DNA of 64,000 bases from Batillaria attramentaria. Lineage: Eukaryota; Mollusca; Gastropoda; Batillariidae. Shown in pieces: positions 48,098 to 61,490 of the stretch. Both the position numbers and the translations under genes were made by a program. A model generated the notes under the pieces. It did no database searches. It had not been told where the DNA came from and worked only from the letters and a program-made list of their open reading frames with translations. Numbering within the stretch: the first letter of the stretch is position 1; every line of letters begins with the position of its first letter. The stretch is taken from NCBI GenBank assembly GCA_018292915.2, contig JACVVK020000343.1:258501-322500 (forward strand), in the 5' to 3' direction.

Positions 48098-48204
48098 TAC
48101 CCGGCTAGGGCCACATATTTGTGCTGGCCTTTTTCTCGCTGCCCCGATATCTCCCATACGTGGTGGAAAAGGATGTAAAACTCCCAAACACGCACCCACC
48201 CACC
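48098..48204 (+). mobile_element. SINE-A, 5'-truncated, with target duplication
   Basis: Lacks the head upstream of the B box end and runs from ACCCGGCTAGGGCC to the CACCC tail. It is flanked by CTGAAGACC at 48089-48097 and 48205-48213. Confidence 0.85.
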
Positions 48205-48663
48205 CTGAAGACCCACTTTATCTAGTTGTTGTCACTGGCAACTCTGACTCAGAGCTGTGATGCTACAGTATTTTTTTTTTCTACGTTTTAGGTTCTAATA
48301 CTAGGCGCAGCCCTAAAAAAAAAACAAAAGACAAAAAACAAACAACAAAACACTAACAACAACCAACCAACAAACCAAGAAACAGACCTTTCATTTACTA
48401 TAAAACGACGAAGAAAAGCAAACACAAACGCCAAATCACTGAATTACTGAAGCGGTTAGAGACAGTAACACATTAAAGTGCGACAGACGGTCAACTGGTG
48501 ATTTGATAGTATGCTGCGGAACTGAGCTCACGAGACAGGAAATAATTCTTTTGTCTCTCGAATTCGGGCACAGCTTGCACGTGCATGTCTATCCAGCTTG
48601 CGAATACCGAGTCCCCCCCCCCCCCCCCCCCCTCTCTCTCTCTCTCTCGCGCGCGCGCGAAGC

Positions 48664-48835
48664 CAGGACGGATAGCCGAATGGTAGAGCGTTGGACTTTC
48701 AGTGCTCGGGTCCGGAGTTCGATTCCCGGCTGGGGCAAAATATTTGTACTGGTCTTTTTCTCGTTGCTCCGTTTTTGATCATACGTTGTGGAAAAGGACG
48801 TTCAACTTCCAAACACCCATCCCATCCAACCCCTA
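48664..48835 (+). mobile_element. SINE-A, full length
   Basis: Complete head (ATAGCCGAATGGTAGAGCG), B box GAGTTCGATTCC, body and tail. It lies between a CT/CG tract and a C-rich tract. Confidence 0.88.
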
Positions 48836-49718
48836 CCCCCCCCTCCCCCCCCCCTCCCCCCCCCCTCTCTCTCTCATGAGGCGGAATGGTGAAGCAAGAG
48901 AAATTCGTGGTTTGTAATAATGATATTAGGGAAAGTTTATCTTTCTGAATAGAAAATATGAAGGCTCTTTAAAACGTTCCCACCTCTAACTGACCCTCGT
49001 GCACGAAAGACGTTTATGACACTATTTAAGTCTAATCGTTATCATCATGTTTGTCCATCCTCTCTCTCTCTCTCTCTCTCTCTGAATTAAATTCCTGTCT
49101 GGAAAACAAAGATTTGTGCTGACATTGTTGTCACATCTTTGCCTTCACCATTATGACACAGAAAACACCGTTGCCAACCGTTTACCGAAAGAATCCCTAA
49201 GCACCCCCCCCCATCCCCCCCCCCCTCTCTCTCTCTCTCCTGGTGTTATTTTTTATCCACATTTTCTTTGCTAGGCCCTCTCCGTGTGCTGAAGGATTTG
49301 CTAGAACAGTTTATACTCATACTGTGCGCACGATGTCACGCTACATTTACACCAACCCAGCTTCGCTTTCCCCACAATATGCCTTCTACACACGGGCGAC
49401 AGGCACCAAACGTTTTTACCCATGCTCGAGACAGGCGTGATGTGAAACCCATGCGGAACTTTCTCTTTCTCTCTCGGCTGGCGTCTTTATCAGCACCTTC
49501 ACGTCGTCTTGCATCTCAGCTGGCTCATCTGCCCCAACAACTGCCTCTGGAGCTGCGGCTAAGTAATTCATCACCTTTGCGAAGGGTGCATGACTTCAGG
49601 GTAGCATGAAAGCTATTTCTGTGTGGCAGACGCCTGGGCGGTACGTGTAGTAAGCAAGCAGTCTAAACATGGGACCTGGCCAGACAGACAGTGGCTGGCC
49701 ACAGAAGTTCAGACAGCG

Positions 49719-50046
49719 AGGCCGTTTTCACTTGCCAAATTTACCGGGTTGAACCCGGGGCGGACTCTGATTTGTGCTTTTACATTTAACCAACCCGGGT
49801 TAAGAGCAACCCGGGTTTAACCCTGCTACGGAGCAGGGTTGAACCGGGGTCCAGGGCCAACCTACGTTTCAGATCTTAACGTGCAGCTAGCGTCATAATG
49901 CTTTCGTCAAGGCATGACAGCGGGCATTGTCCTACGTCATTGTAAGAGTTGAACTTGCAGAGAATGTTGTGTAAATGATATTGACCCGAGTCCTACCCGA
50001 GTCGAGGTCAACTCGTATTGAACCCGGGTTGTAGTGTAGACAGCCT
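49719..50046. mobile_element. Fold-back element rich in AACCCGGGTT palindromes
   Basis: Ends resemble inverted repeats (AGGCCGTTTTCACT at left; AGGCTGTCTACACT as reverse complement at right). Inside, CCCGGG occurs several times, as does a 9-bp stem hairpin AACCCTGCT-ACGG-AGCAGGGTT. No ORF; probably a MITE. Exact ends and target duplication are not clear. Confidence 0.55.
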
Positions 50047-50520
50047 TGCTAGTAACTCTTCTGTGCTCGCAGACCCATGGTGCGTGAGGTCGAGGACGAT
50101 TTTAACTCCAGTGGGAGTTAAATTGGTTCTGATTCCAAATGTCGCTCGTTTCCCATGGCTGTTCCTCACTGTAACTTGTCCACCTCATGTCAAGGAAAGA
50201 ATGAAGCATGGCAGACTTGTCAGAACTGAGTAATGCTCAGCTGGACTGTTCGTTAAGAGTAGCTTTCCCTTTCGTCCATAACCTGGCCGCTAGGACAGCC
50301 TCTGGCCTGGGATGTGGATCACCAGTTATCCAGTTAGACAGATTAGGTTAGGGCCTAGTATCGACACATCACGTCTTAATGGAGGGTTCTGTCTTTTTGT
50401 ATGCAAGGTTGGGTTTTGTCTGAAGATAGATCCGACTATTAGGGCGTGTGTGACGTCATGAAGCTCACACGTAAAAAGCCTTTTGACTGCAATGAACTCG
50501 AATTTGCATACCACTAAAGC

Positions 50521-50580
50521 ATAATCATTCTGCCCTTGGATTTACTGGCATAATCATTCTGCCCTTGGATTTACTGGCAT
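50521..50580 (+). repeat. 29-bp tandem duplication
   Basis: ATAATCATTCTGCCCTTGGA at 50521 and 50550; the units are identical. Confidence 0.9.
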
Positions 50581-51082
50581 CCTTCTGCCTCACAGGAAGG
50601 CTTTAGAACTCTTCTTCATCCATCCTTGCAACGGCGAAGGGTAAAAAAGCGTCCACTCAGCATCAAAAGGTGCTCAGTTAAAAGAGCTAAGTGTTCTGAT
50701 GAGCAAACCAGTGTCTCGATACCCGAAGCCCCTTACCACCTCTCTTATCGGTTATCTGTTTGTGTACCTGTAGGTCTCACATACCGCACACCTAACAACA
50801 GACAGCGAACAGACCAAGTAGAGATAGTGTTGTGTGCTCCGCCCTCTAATTCCTTGCAAACACTGTTAGCCTGCGTTGTCGCCTTCTCGGGATACGTAGC
50901 TGGGCAAGAAGAACGTTGTACTTTCAGTGCATGAGTTGCCAGTTCCAAGATGACGATGAACTGTATTTTTTCCTCGTAGCTACGTCTTCTGGTCTGTTAT
51001 TTGATGGAACAGATAGAATGTTTAAATCTCAAACAACCAAACAGTTCTCGGGAGGAAAAGGGAAGGTCGAGTAGGGGTTGCA

Positions 51083-51190
51083 GAGCTTGTGAAGAGCTAG
51101 ACTGTCAATGCTCCGGACGTGAGTTCGAATCCCGGCTTGTATTAAACACTTGTGCTGGCTTTCTTGTCGTTGCCTCTTGTACGTGATGGA
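51083..51190 (+). mobile_element. SINE-A-like copy, diverged
   Basis: Keeps GTGAGTTCGAATCCCGGCTT and CTTGTGCTGGCTTTCTTGTC, but head and tail are eroded. Confidence 0.6.
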
Positions 51191-53342
51191 TGAAGACAAA
51201 ATTCTCTAAACAAGTCACCAGACTCGGGACAACTAAAATAAGAAATAACGGAAATGGAAGAGGAATGGGGGGGGGGGGGGGGGGGTCATTCTCGTATGTC
51301 TGTGCACACAGATCAACATGCCAAGTGGATGCACCATCATGTATAGAGCGTTTAGCAAAAGACGGCAGTGCGTCATGCATTCATCACCTAATGCCAACAA
51401 CCACCTCCCCCCCCCCCCCCCGTTCCCACCTATCCACCCAGTATATAGGTAATAACGTAACATCCAGCGCGAGCCAGACTCACGAACTGTTTCAGGTCAA
51501 TATTGCGGGTCTCTTCCGAGTGCGTATCAAGTACACATCTATGAAGCTGTCAACATTCATTTGGCCACGCTATTCACAGTGCAACAGCTTAAGTGATTTC
51601 CAAACGATATGAACTGTGTGTCAGTTGGTGGTCGATCTCATTGTTAACCTTTCCAGACGTGTGTGTGTGGGGGGGGGGGAGGGTAGATGTGGAGGGATTT
51701 TTAGTTTTAAATCATGTTTCAAGGGACCACACACACACACACACACACACTCTCTCTCTCTCTCTCTCTCTCAATGTCAGACTACACCAACTAACCTACA
51801 TCATACGTTCTCAGGCCATGTCTCACGTCCCTCAATGTACGTTGAGCATGAGAATTACGCTATCCAGTGTATCACTATGACCATTCAACTAACATCGCCT
51901 GTATGGTTTTGCTGGGTAACAACCTCCTTCCACATGGTTGGTAAACTGAGCAATTCATAAAAAATACAGGCTTTCAGATGTGCTGGTGCATCGCAGTTTT
52001 CAGTAGGTGAACTGAGGTGACTGCTCATGTGCTACAATAATTTTGAAACGAAAATACCCCGCAGCCTCAGACTTTGATACGCCTGTGAATTTTGTTGCTG
52101 TCCGACACGCACCCGTATTTTCACACAGGAACCTACACCCGTGAACGACCCTAAGCGTGATATTAGAAGTGAACACAACACGATCTGAGTGCATACAGTG
52201 TAGGGAGTTATGAACTCGTTTCGCCATGAGCAGTGAAATGTTCTGTTGGCGGCGCCGCCAGTTGCCAGTGATCTGTTTCTTGCCAGACAGCTGTTTGGTT
52301 TTGACTCATCGGCGCCTTCTAGACTACATTGCTGTCATAAAAAATATGGAAGTCTGTCTTCAGTAAAACAGTGCTCTGGCTTTCGGCCGGGCTGCTCGTC
52401 AGGGGTTTCTCTCCGGACCCCGCGGCTTTCTTTCCCCGAGCCAAACAGGGAGGGTTAGTGGCGCTGAACAACGACGACGCGCTTGCTGCAGCGGACGCAT
52501 CCCTAATGTATACACGAAGGGATAATATATTACGTGTCGTTACAGGTTTCATTTTTGACAACTACTTGTGAAGGCCGATAAAGATGGCAGGAATAGATAA
52601 CGTTCAATCCGTCCTGCCTGTATGACCTGGCAAACGACTCATAATATATGCCTGTTTCTGTTATTGACAAAACAACTAAACGTCACGCGTACAGCGGGCA
52701 CGGACCATTTACAACCGAAACTGATTTAATTAAATCATGATTCGGCAAGCGTGTATGCTCAGACCAGGCGTAATAAAGGCAGCATATTGTTTCCACAAGC
52801 TGACGTGTTGGTTTGACACAAGCACACAATTGTTTCTTTTTCATAAAGACAACAGCACGACATATTGTGGGAAACGTGTCCATTCCAACGCTACAGAGGT
52901 ACGAGTTTTCAATAATAACACGGTATATCATTCTTCTTGTCACGAATAACCTGCAATGTCATGACGGTGATAAATAACAATGAACGAATCACTTTTACTT
53001 CAGTCAATGTAAAATATAGGCCACATAACCGCAGTGTTGTTTCTGCAAAATTAATGGTCGAGACGTTTCTTTGTTTCGAGGGGAAAACTGACACCCCACT
53101 GCATTCAGCAGTCTGCATTCTGAGGTTAGCATGGAAACCTTTTTCTTTCTAAACCCGATCAAATGTCAAAACAATGCGCCGTGCGTCTCGCCGGAGTCAT
53201 GTGTGTGATTGATCGGTAAAGACTGCAAATGTTGCTGCCAGTTCATTCCTTACTATGGTATCCAGTAGTTAATGCGTCACGTCTTGTGACATGCTTACTA
53301 CGCAGATCAGGCAGTGAGTCTTTGCTTTCAGTCTAGTGAAGG

Positions 53343-53448
53343 GAGGGTGGGTGGGTGTTTGTGAGTTTAACGCCCTTTTCCACCACGTATGATCTCAAAG
53401 ACGGGGCAACGAGAAAGAGGCCAGCACAAATATTTGGCCCCAGCCGGG
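53343..53448 (-). mobile_element. SINE-A, 5'-truncated, 12-bp target duplication
   Basis: Minus-strand tail and body only, flanked by GTCTAGTGAAGG at 53331-53342 and 53449-53460. Truncation at the head end with an intact target duplication fits incomplete reverse transcription. Confidence 0.9.
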
Positions 53449-55178
53449 GTCTAGTGAAGGACAGTGTGGGGAAGGGACGTGGCGAGGGGAGGGGGTGGGG
53501 AGGTCTGCACCGCTTTCCCTACAGGCTCTGTTTTGTTTGGCTAGACCTGATTTTTTTTTCGTTGCCGGGGAAACTTGAAACAGTTTGATTGCAAAATATC
53601 AACAGGCCTGAGGAACATCAATGTTGTCGCGTGGTATTTCTGTATTTCTCCTGGCCTCTGTCTGCCTCACGTTACAGTCTACAACTTCAAAAGGAGGAAT
53701 GAGGCCAAACAGAGCAATGAAAACATTTATATGTCGGCCTATCATGGTGTTTTGTAAGAATGTATTGTATGACTGTGTGCATGTCATGTGTATGTATTGT
53801 TCTGCTATTGTAAGGCGCCCACAGCTCCAGCAGGAGGTTGGGCGCCAGAAAATCAATATTATTATCATAATTATTATTATTATTGTCGGTACATCTTAGT
53901 GCCAAAACTGGAACAGCAACTGAGATATGTGTTAACCATTACCTTATTGATATTTGCGTTCAGACATGTACAGCGTTTTTCAATGATTCGTCCTATTTTC
54001 CCACAGTTTCTTCCCATCTCTACGTGTACGCTAAGACACCTAGTCACGGTGTCAATTGCCGCCGAGCTGGCGTACTATTATAACTGATTGTCATATAACT
54101 GTCGTGTTGCGATTAACGCCTGTGATCGCCCAGCCGTCAATATTGATGACTCCATCCTATAGCAATAAGAAAACCCAGTCCACGCAGGATAAATACGCAC
54201 AAAAAGTTTGCCGGCTGTCGCAAAATAATCCGTTCAAACTCGACATCTCGTGCTATCTTTCACGAACTGGCAACTGGAGAAGTACGCAGACATCTAACAC
54301 GATAATTACTAACTGAAGCGTAAATGTAATTACATGAAGATTAGATTTATTGGCTGATTTGAAATGTCTAGGCCAACTGCGGAGTAGGATTTAATGTGTT
54401 ATATCTAATTTATACTCTTGTATGGTTTGATTATTGATTATTTTGTTTGAGTGATTTTAATGTACTGTCTGTCTTTTTTATGATCAACACACCCTAATTT
54501 CCCATAAGGGGATCATAAGATTTATTGAATTCAATTGAATTGAATTGAGAGTAGGGAAGAGTTTTATTTACATTTCCTTGTTATCGGCTGCAATGGGTTT
54601 TAAGAAATATTGTACCTGTGTTGGTGCAAGTTCGCTTCTTGTAAACTTGCTTAAAAGACGATGCTTTGTGAAGCTCCAGCCTCAGCTTCATGAGCTGAAC
54701 AGACCAATGGCATCACGTGATTGTAATGTGCTGAATTTCTTCTCCGCGTGAGCGTCTGTGACTCACGTAGACGTATGGGACGCCATCACAAAGCTGAACA
54801 CTACAGGTCCACCCACAACCGGAAGGGAGGGATTTTTTTTTCTATGGAGAGAGCATCCTCCTTGCCTACACGCGTCAGCAGCAGGTTACTGGTGTGTGCA
54901 GGCAAAGCGTTTGTTCTGTACATATCCCAGCAAACATTTACTGACACACAGGATTGGCTTTTAACGACCTTTTCGTGCGACATTTTCTTTGCCGCGGAAA
55001 AGTCGACCAAGCGGTGTTGCTGTTGTTGTTGCTGTTGTTTGTGATTTCAGCTTTTATTCACAGGAAGTCTTGGAATGTAGGATCGGCTTTGTGAAACAAA
55101 AGTGACTTTGACCCTCATCAGTCACACTGGGACTAATAAATGAACGTATAATCAGAAATAATGAACAAAGGATAAAGA

Positions 55179-55310
55179 ACACTACAGCTAAGTCACACAC
55201 TACAGCTAAGTCAGACACCACAGCTAAGTCTGAGAATACAACCGTCTGAAACTAGCGCTGTCTGAGAGTAGAGCTAAGTCTCAGACTAGAGCTAAGTCTC
55301 AGACTAGTCT
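55179..55310 (+). repeat. Degenerate short tandem repeat around AGCTAAGTC
   Basis: AGCTAAGTC recurs about every 18 bp, first with CACTAC/CACCAC, then with CAGACTAG spacers. Confidence 0.75.
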
Positions 55311-56267
55311 AATGTCTTTCCATGCCCCAGACCCTTGCCAATTTCCATGGTGTAGGTCCAACAAAAACATTTACTAAATGAGCTAACACGCACTCTGCGG
55401 GTACCAAAAAGCCTAAAGAAAAATGGGCTAACTAAGTAAATGTTCTGCTACACCATGCCAACAAATTCTATTAAGCCGGCGGTCTAGGTTGAGTGATATA
55501 ATAAATCCGTATTTGCGTTCCCATTTTTACACTTTTTTATTGTTGCTCCTCAAACCCTACGTCTGGCTGACGACATCCCAAATTCAATAAAGCCGGTGGC
55601 ATGCCAAAAATTGAGTCTCTGACGAGCTGGGCTGCCAGTGTATGGATCGTAAAATAAAGATTACTCCAGCTTAAAACGAAAAATACTTCAGTAATCTCTG
55701 TTGTTTCCGGCGGGAGAGAGGCAAGGTTCTATCCTGGCCGTCACCTCTAATGCTACGTTTGGAGTGTCAATACTGCACTCACTCCCAAAGAGCTATGCAC
55801 ATTTATTTTATCGACGCGTCGGATCCACGACAGCTCTTCAAATAGGTACACCCTGTCCAGACAAAGGTCGTCCTGGATGCAGGGGAGTAAGTGCGTCGCG
55901 TAAACCATGCTCAATTGGCACGTGCCGGCAGACCACGTGACCACAAAAATGACGTTGTTAGAGGCGGACGTGTGTTGTTCACTTCAGACCAAACTCAAAC
56001 AGACGCGGAAAGTAAAGCATGTCTTCAGCACTTTTTTTTTTAACTGCAAGATTCAAACGAGGATGATTGAAAACGGGTCTCCCCAAACAGCAAGAAGCCC
56101 CATGGGGTTTCCGGAATGTTGAATAAGTTTTGGAACAGTTTCACCCTTACAGACGTCTACACGGGGAAAGAAGAGAGCAAAGCGAGTTGGGGGGGGGGGG
56201 GGGAATGTGAAGGGAAAAATACAGCTGCAAACACAACTGGAAACTTTCACTTCCTGATGTTATTCTT

Positions 56268-56314
<47 letters not shown>

Positions 56315-56404
56315 GTTGACCACACACGCAGAGTCTAACTACGACATGAATATTGAGGAATCGAACTGTACTGATAATTCCAAATGAATAATACTGTTTT
56401 AATG

Positions 56405-56475
56405 AGGGTTTGTGAAAACCTAATATCAATTATAGGATGACATCCTATAATTGATATTAGGTTTTCACAAACCCT
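56405..56475. repeat. Near-perfect palindrome: 35-bp arms, 1-nt centre
   Basis: 56405-56439 and 56441-56475 are exact reverse complements, with a single A between them. TGACATCCT occurs at 56438-56446 (centre) and again at 56475-56483 (right end). Confidence 0.95.
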
Positions 56476-57074
56476 GACATCCTGAAAAAAATGCCAAAAG
56501 TGAATGAACTGGACGCAATTGTTTTTATTCCCCAAAGACCTTATACATCAGGCGAAACGGTTAGGCTAGCCACTTCATTGCACTGGTTATAACGAACAGC
56601 ACACTCTTATCAGTCTGGGCAACAAAAGCCGACCAAACTGTCACTCCGAGATAAACACCAGCAGTGGATTTCTATCGTTTCCTTTGGTCAGGCTGTTAAC
56701 GATCCAACGAGAATTGCTGACTGTCCCATTCATCAGTGAAACAACCCCTTCATTTCGTCCACATCACTAACGGACCATTCTGTCAATGATGATTATTGGT
56801 TAGACGATTGTGGTGCTCAAAGACAGATTATAGAAGGCTCAAATCACACTCAACGCGCCAATATTTCTGGAACTGTTCACGCCCCCTGGAGGCACACATC
56901 AATTGGCGTGGCGAAATGGATGGCTCTAGAATGGTAGCCCGTTTGGTTTCCGACAATCCGATTAGTCATGACAGACCAATCACCGACAAAAAAGTTGCCA
57001 TATTCCATTCTGCAATTTATTATGAGTCGGCGTTAGTGGATAAACAGTAAAAGTATTGACATAGACTTGATTGG

Positions 57075-57149
<75 letters not shown>

Positions 57150-57595
57150 GTTTATGGCAAAATAGGATTTGCACGCGGTACAGCAACTGATGATGCGTGG
57201 TAGAAAATCTCTCTCTCTCTCTGGTCCCCATACCCCCACCGCACCATGTGCTAACCACCGCCCACTCCATCCCCCCCGGGCTGTCTGTAGCGACGAAAAA
57301 GATATCCCCTTTCCCTCTTGATGGAAAGAAGTACTCCCGAGCACAGACGTGTTAACTGCTTCGGTCAGCATCGCCAACATTACAGTCAGTTTCGCTCAGA
57401 GCGGTTCCTCAGTCGATGTTTGCATTTCTCTGGACCAAACGCAATTATTGACTACTTCGCCACTTGCGTGACAGCCTGTTGGCCACACTTCTCACAGCAT
57501 AGACTACAGCAAAGTCTAGCCAGATCCCTCGGCGAGGCCTCGGTCATAAAAATTTTAACGAAATACCGACGTAGTACTATGTCGCGTGCAGCGTG

Positions 57596-57629
<34 letters not shown>

Positions 57630-58601
57630 AGAAAAGACATTCGCCGTTGAGTGCGCTCTGCTTAAAAGCCATATCTTTAAGTTTTCACTGTTATTATTTT
57701 CACTGGATTTGGGATGCGTTTCTATGACTTCGAAATCAGATAGCACTCAAAAACCTACTTCTTTGTTGTGTTTTATGGATTTGACCTCGAGCGCCCAAAC
57801 GGACATAAAGCGAGTGACGCATTCGTGTTTCTTAGTTGCGAAACCGAGACTGTCTTTTGGAAGAAGATACAGATCATTTCATTTTGCTCCGATACAACTT
57901 TTTTTTTCAAGCCCATGGCTGAACGTGCAATTTCGTCTCTGTGTCAAAGACAGCAAACGCGTCATGTAACAAAAGGTAACAAGACCCGACGTGTGTTTTA
58001 GAAAAAAAAATATTTCTTTCATGTTGACAACGCCTGGGGGGAACTGGAAATGAATAAACCCCGTCGGTGTTTGATTTTTACAGCGGTTCTACAGACAACG
58101 AGCCAGAATACTTGGTCCGGTCAAACCGAAATTTTGTTAGTGACAATTCCGGAAATGACATCAAACCCTGGGTCGGCCAATCGGATGGAGTCTCTTTTGA
58201 TCGTCATAGACAGGAACAAATGAGATAAAACGTTCGTCTCATTCTCTGTCAAGCCAGGAACGACTTTGATCACAATTTACACGCTTATATTCCTCTTCCA
58301 CTTTTATCTAGAAACGCCATAGACACAAGACAGGGTATATCTGGGGGAATGGCTCAGCCAAGCTCTCACCAATATCCCACGGAAGCCCCATGCTAGCAAA
58401 CACGACCGTTTTAACTTTACAGTATCGAGCCGTCTCCAGCAAAAGAAATCACAACCCTACACACTGAGAAGATGGGCAAGGGCGGAAAGGCAGCAAACAT
58501 TTACACAGACCTCGCGTTATGAGCTTGATCGGAATGTTTTCTTGGTAAAACCTCCCGCTTGGAGCATTTTCTAAATCAATAAGTGACGTTGAATTAAAGT
58601 T

Positions 58602-58876
<275 letters not shown>

Positions 58877-59790
58877 TTGGTATCAAAAACAAAACAAAGA
58901 ATGGCGGCAATGTGTTTCAGCTACTGAAGTGGGTGCTAGAGTATTTCAATATGACAACGCCACATCGATTGAAAATGTTGAACCGTAAACACAACTTCGC
59001 CACCTCTAAAAAAAAAATCGTGTGACAGTGTTTTCATGCGTTCAAAACAAAACCCACAACTTTCATTTGTACAAAATTTGATATCCTTATCTAGTATTAT
59101 TTCTAGAATAGGCACGCTCGCACGAACACAATATAAACACATGTAGCGTAAAATCGTTGTTCCTGGAGTTGGTTTCGATCGATAGTCTTGTACTTCTCGG
59201 ACAGCCAAAAAGGATAGCAGTGTCCAGTAAGCCCGACTTGTATTCATGAGGCTGATAAACGGCCGTTCGGATGAAAATCTTGACCACAATTGGCGAGGGG
59301 TCCTGATGAAATCGCCCCCATCTCCTGCCTCTTTGTGTCAGCGGCAAGCAAGGCAGTATTGCTTCTCCCAGCCGGAGAAGTGGCGGCTAGAGTGATTTCT
59401 TGCTTCCCAGACGCTGAGGACTCGGCTGATGGAGGTGATAGGTGTACGGAGACCGTTATTAGAGACACGGCAATTTGGCAGAGTGACCCAGTTTGGAGAG
59501 CGGGTCCGACCTGGTTCTGGACGCAATCTTCTGGGGGTGTCTTTTCTTTCTGACCTGACAAGTATTATGTGGCCAATTAATAAATAGTTTCATACGGACT
59601 GGGCTTCCATTCTCACGATGAAAAAACACCGTCCTTTTCCCTCTCTCTCCGCACTGCCGTGGACCTTATTAATCTATTCATCGTCTACCAGACGGATTAA
59701 TCTGTTTTAGATAATTATGTAATACCGGACTCCGTACTGTCATAACCCATTCTTGAGTTATCCCCTCTCTCTCTCTCTCTCTCTTTCTGT

Positions 59791-60091
<301 letters not shown>

Positions 60092-60404
60092 CACACAAGA
60101 ACACTATAACCCTGCTAATCAAAACAAAACACACAAAACAGGAGACGTGATTGTGCAAATGCCAATTTCATGTCTACCGTATTTTTCTGTTTGCAGTTAG
60201 CACTACAGAAACAAACACGACGCTTATAACATTTGCATGTGCAAAGAGATCGGGATTGTCCTGGTGTAAAAATTACTTTTCCTGCACAGTATTTGGGTTA
60301 ATGCCAAGTGACATGCTAGTCGATACCAGACTTTTTCATCTTGTACACCTTCCCACCCACATGTACGTCACCCACCTCACGCGCAGAACATTACGATAAA
60401 ATTG

Positions 60405-60830
60405 TACACCAGCTCCCGTCGTGTAGTGATTAGCACCTCGGACCATAGACCGGGAAGCCTGGGTTCGTGTCCCAGCCGAGGCAAGCGGGATTTTTCTTAC
60501 CTAGGTCGGCTCCTACGCAGAGCGGGTGTGCTATGGACCAAATTGAGACTCATGATGTGGACGATTACACGGCCGGCACCGCAGGTGCCGTTGTTCCCGA
60601 GCCTATTTAACGCCGGGATATTTATGACAGGAAGCGTAGAATGCGGCCCTGTCCCGAAGTCCAAAACCACACAGACCCCCATAGCATCATCATACCATCG
60701 TCATCCTCATCATCATCACGCGTATAAAAATTGCCCCAGCTTTTGAGCCCTCCGTGGGTCCCACCCTTCACCTGGAAGGAACACCACTGGAGTTGGCAAA
60801 GAGATGGGGCAGCCAAAAAAAAAAAGTGTA
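60405..60830 (+). mobile_element. SINE-B, complete with tRNA-like head
   Basis: tRNA-like head with A box TAGTGATTAGCACC and B box GGGTTCGTGTCCC (60415-60480), a unique middle, then the body shared with 281-484 and an A-rich end. It differs from SINE-A throughout. Confidence 0.75.
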
Positions 60831-61027
60831 CACCGATATACACAGTATTTAACAAGTAAGCCAGGTTTTCTGAGGTGAAATAGATGCTAGGGACCGTCTA
60901 GACAAACCAGGTAACAGGTGTGTACTAGATTATTATCCGTAGAGATTTATTTTCTATTTATCCCAAATGACAGATACATGAACACAAAGTTGCCAATGTT
61001 ATAATCTGCACATCCAGTTCAAGGAGA

Positions 61028-61329
61028 CGGGGTGAGCGTAGTTCAGTGGGCAAGGCGTCTGACTTTAGCAGGTGCATTGCTTAACTCGGCGACTCAATAC
61101 GTCGGGGCTGTTGCTGGCGTGCACTTGTGGTGCATTTTTCAAGACTTGCCTCAGCCTCTGCTTATGCATCTAAACTTTTAGTCTCAGCTTGTAGTCAAGC
61201 TAGACTCGCATTTACGTCCAGGTCTCTCTCCATGCATCAGGCCCCAAGATCTTTTAACTCAATCCTTACCACGTGAGTTTGGGGTTGTGAACTAGTGGCC
61301 TCTCTAAAAAAAAAAAAAAAAAAAAAAAT
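61028..61329 (+). mobile_element. tRNA-like SINE with poly-A end (third type)
   Basis: Begins with an A-box-like GAGCGTAGTTCAGTGGGCAA and ends in 23 A residues at 61307-61329. The B box is poor. The element could be a composite. Confidence 0.4.
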
Positions 61330-61490
61330 ATCGATGACTTTGCATGGATTTTAATTTGGCGTAGTGGGAGTGTTGCACTTTGACTACACTCGTGCGAGCC
61401 GTCAAGGAACCGTTAATCTTGCCTGATTTTCTAGTACAGGATCAAAACCGAAAAAGCGTCAAAAACGTGGGAAACACGAGCGAAATGTGC
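61330..61490 (+). repeat. Interspersed repeat R4, copy 2
   Basis: Matches 29610-29700 and 29931-29985; here no SINE is inserted. Confidence 0.65.

Noticed and set aside
49268..49609. 113-codon plus-strand frame
   Set aside because: Its start shares about 40 bp with a repeat-like stretch near 39670. No domain is visible and codon use looks random.
53621..53899. 92-codon frame starting with a signal-peptide-like MLSRGISVFLLASVC
   Set aside because: It runs into an ATT microsatellite and a repeat-like segment (poly-Ile end), with no splice or homology support.
59244..59561. Overlapping open frames on both strands in a GC-richer patch
   Set aside because: Both frames are open only because stops are scarce locally; no motif or splice sites support either.
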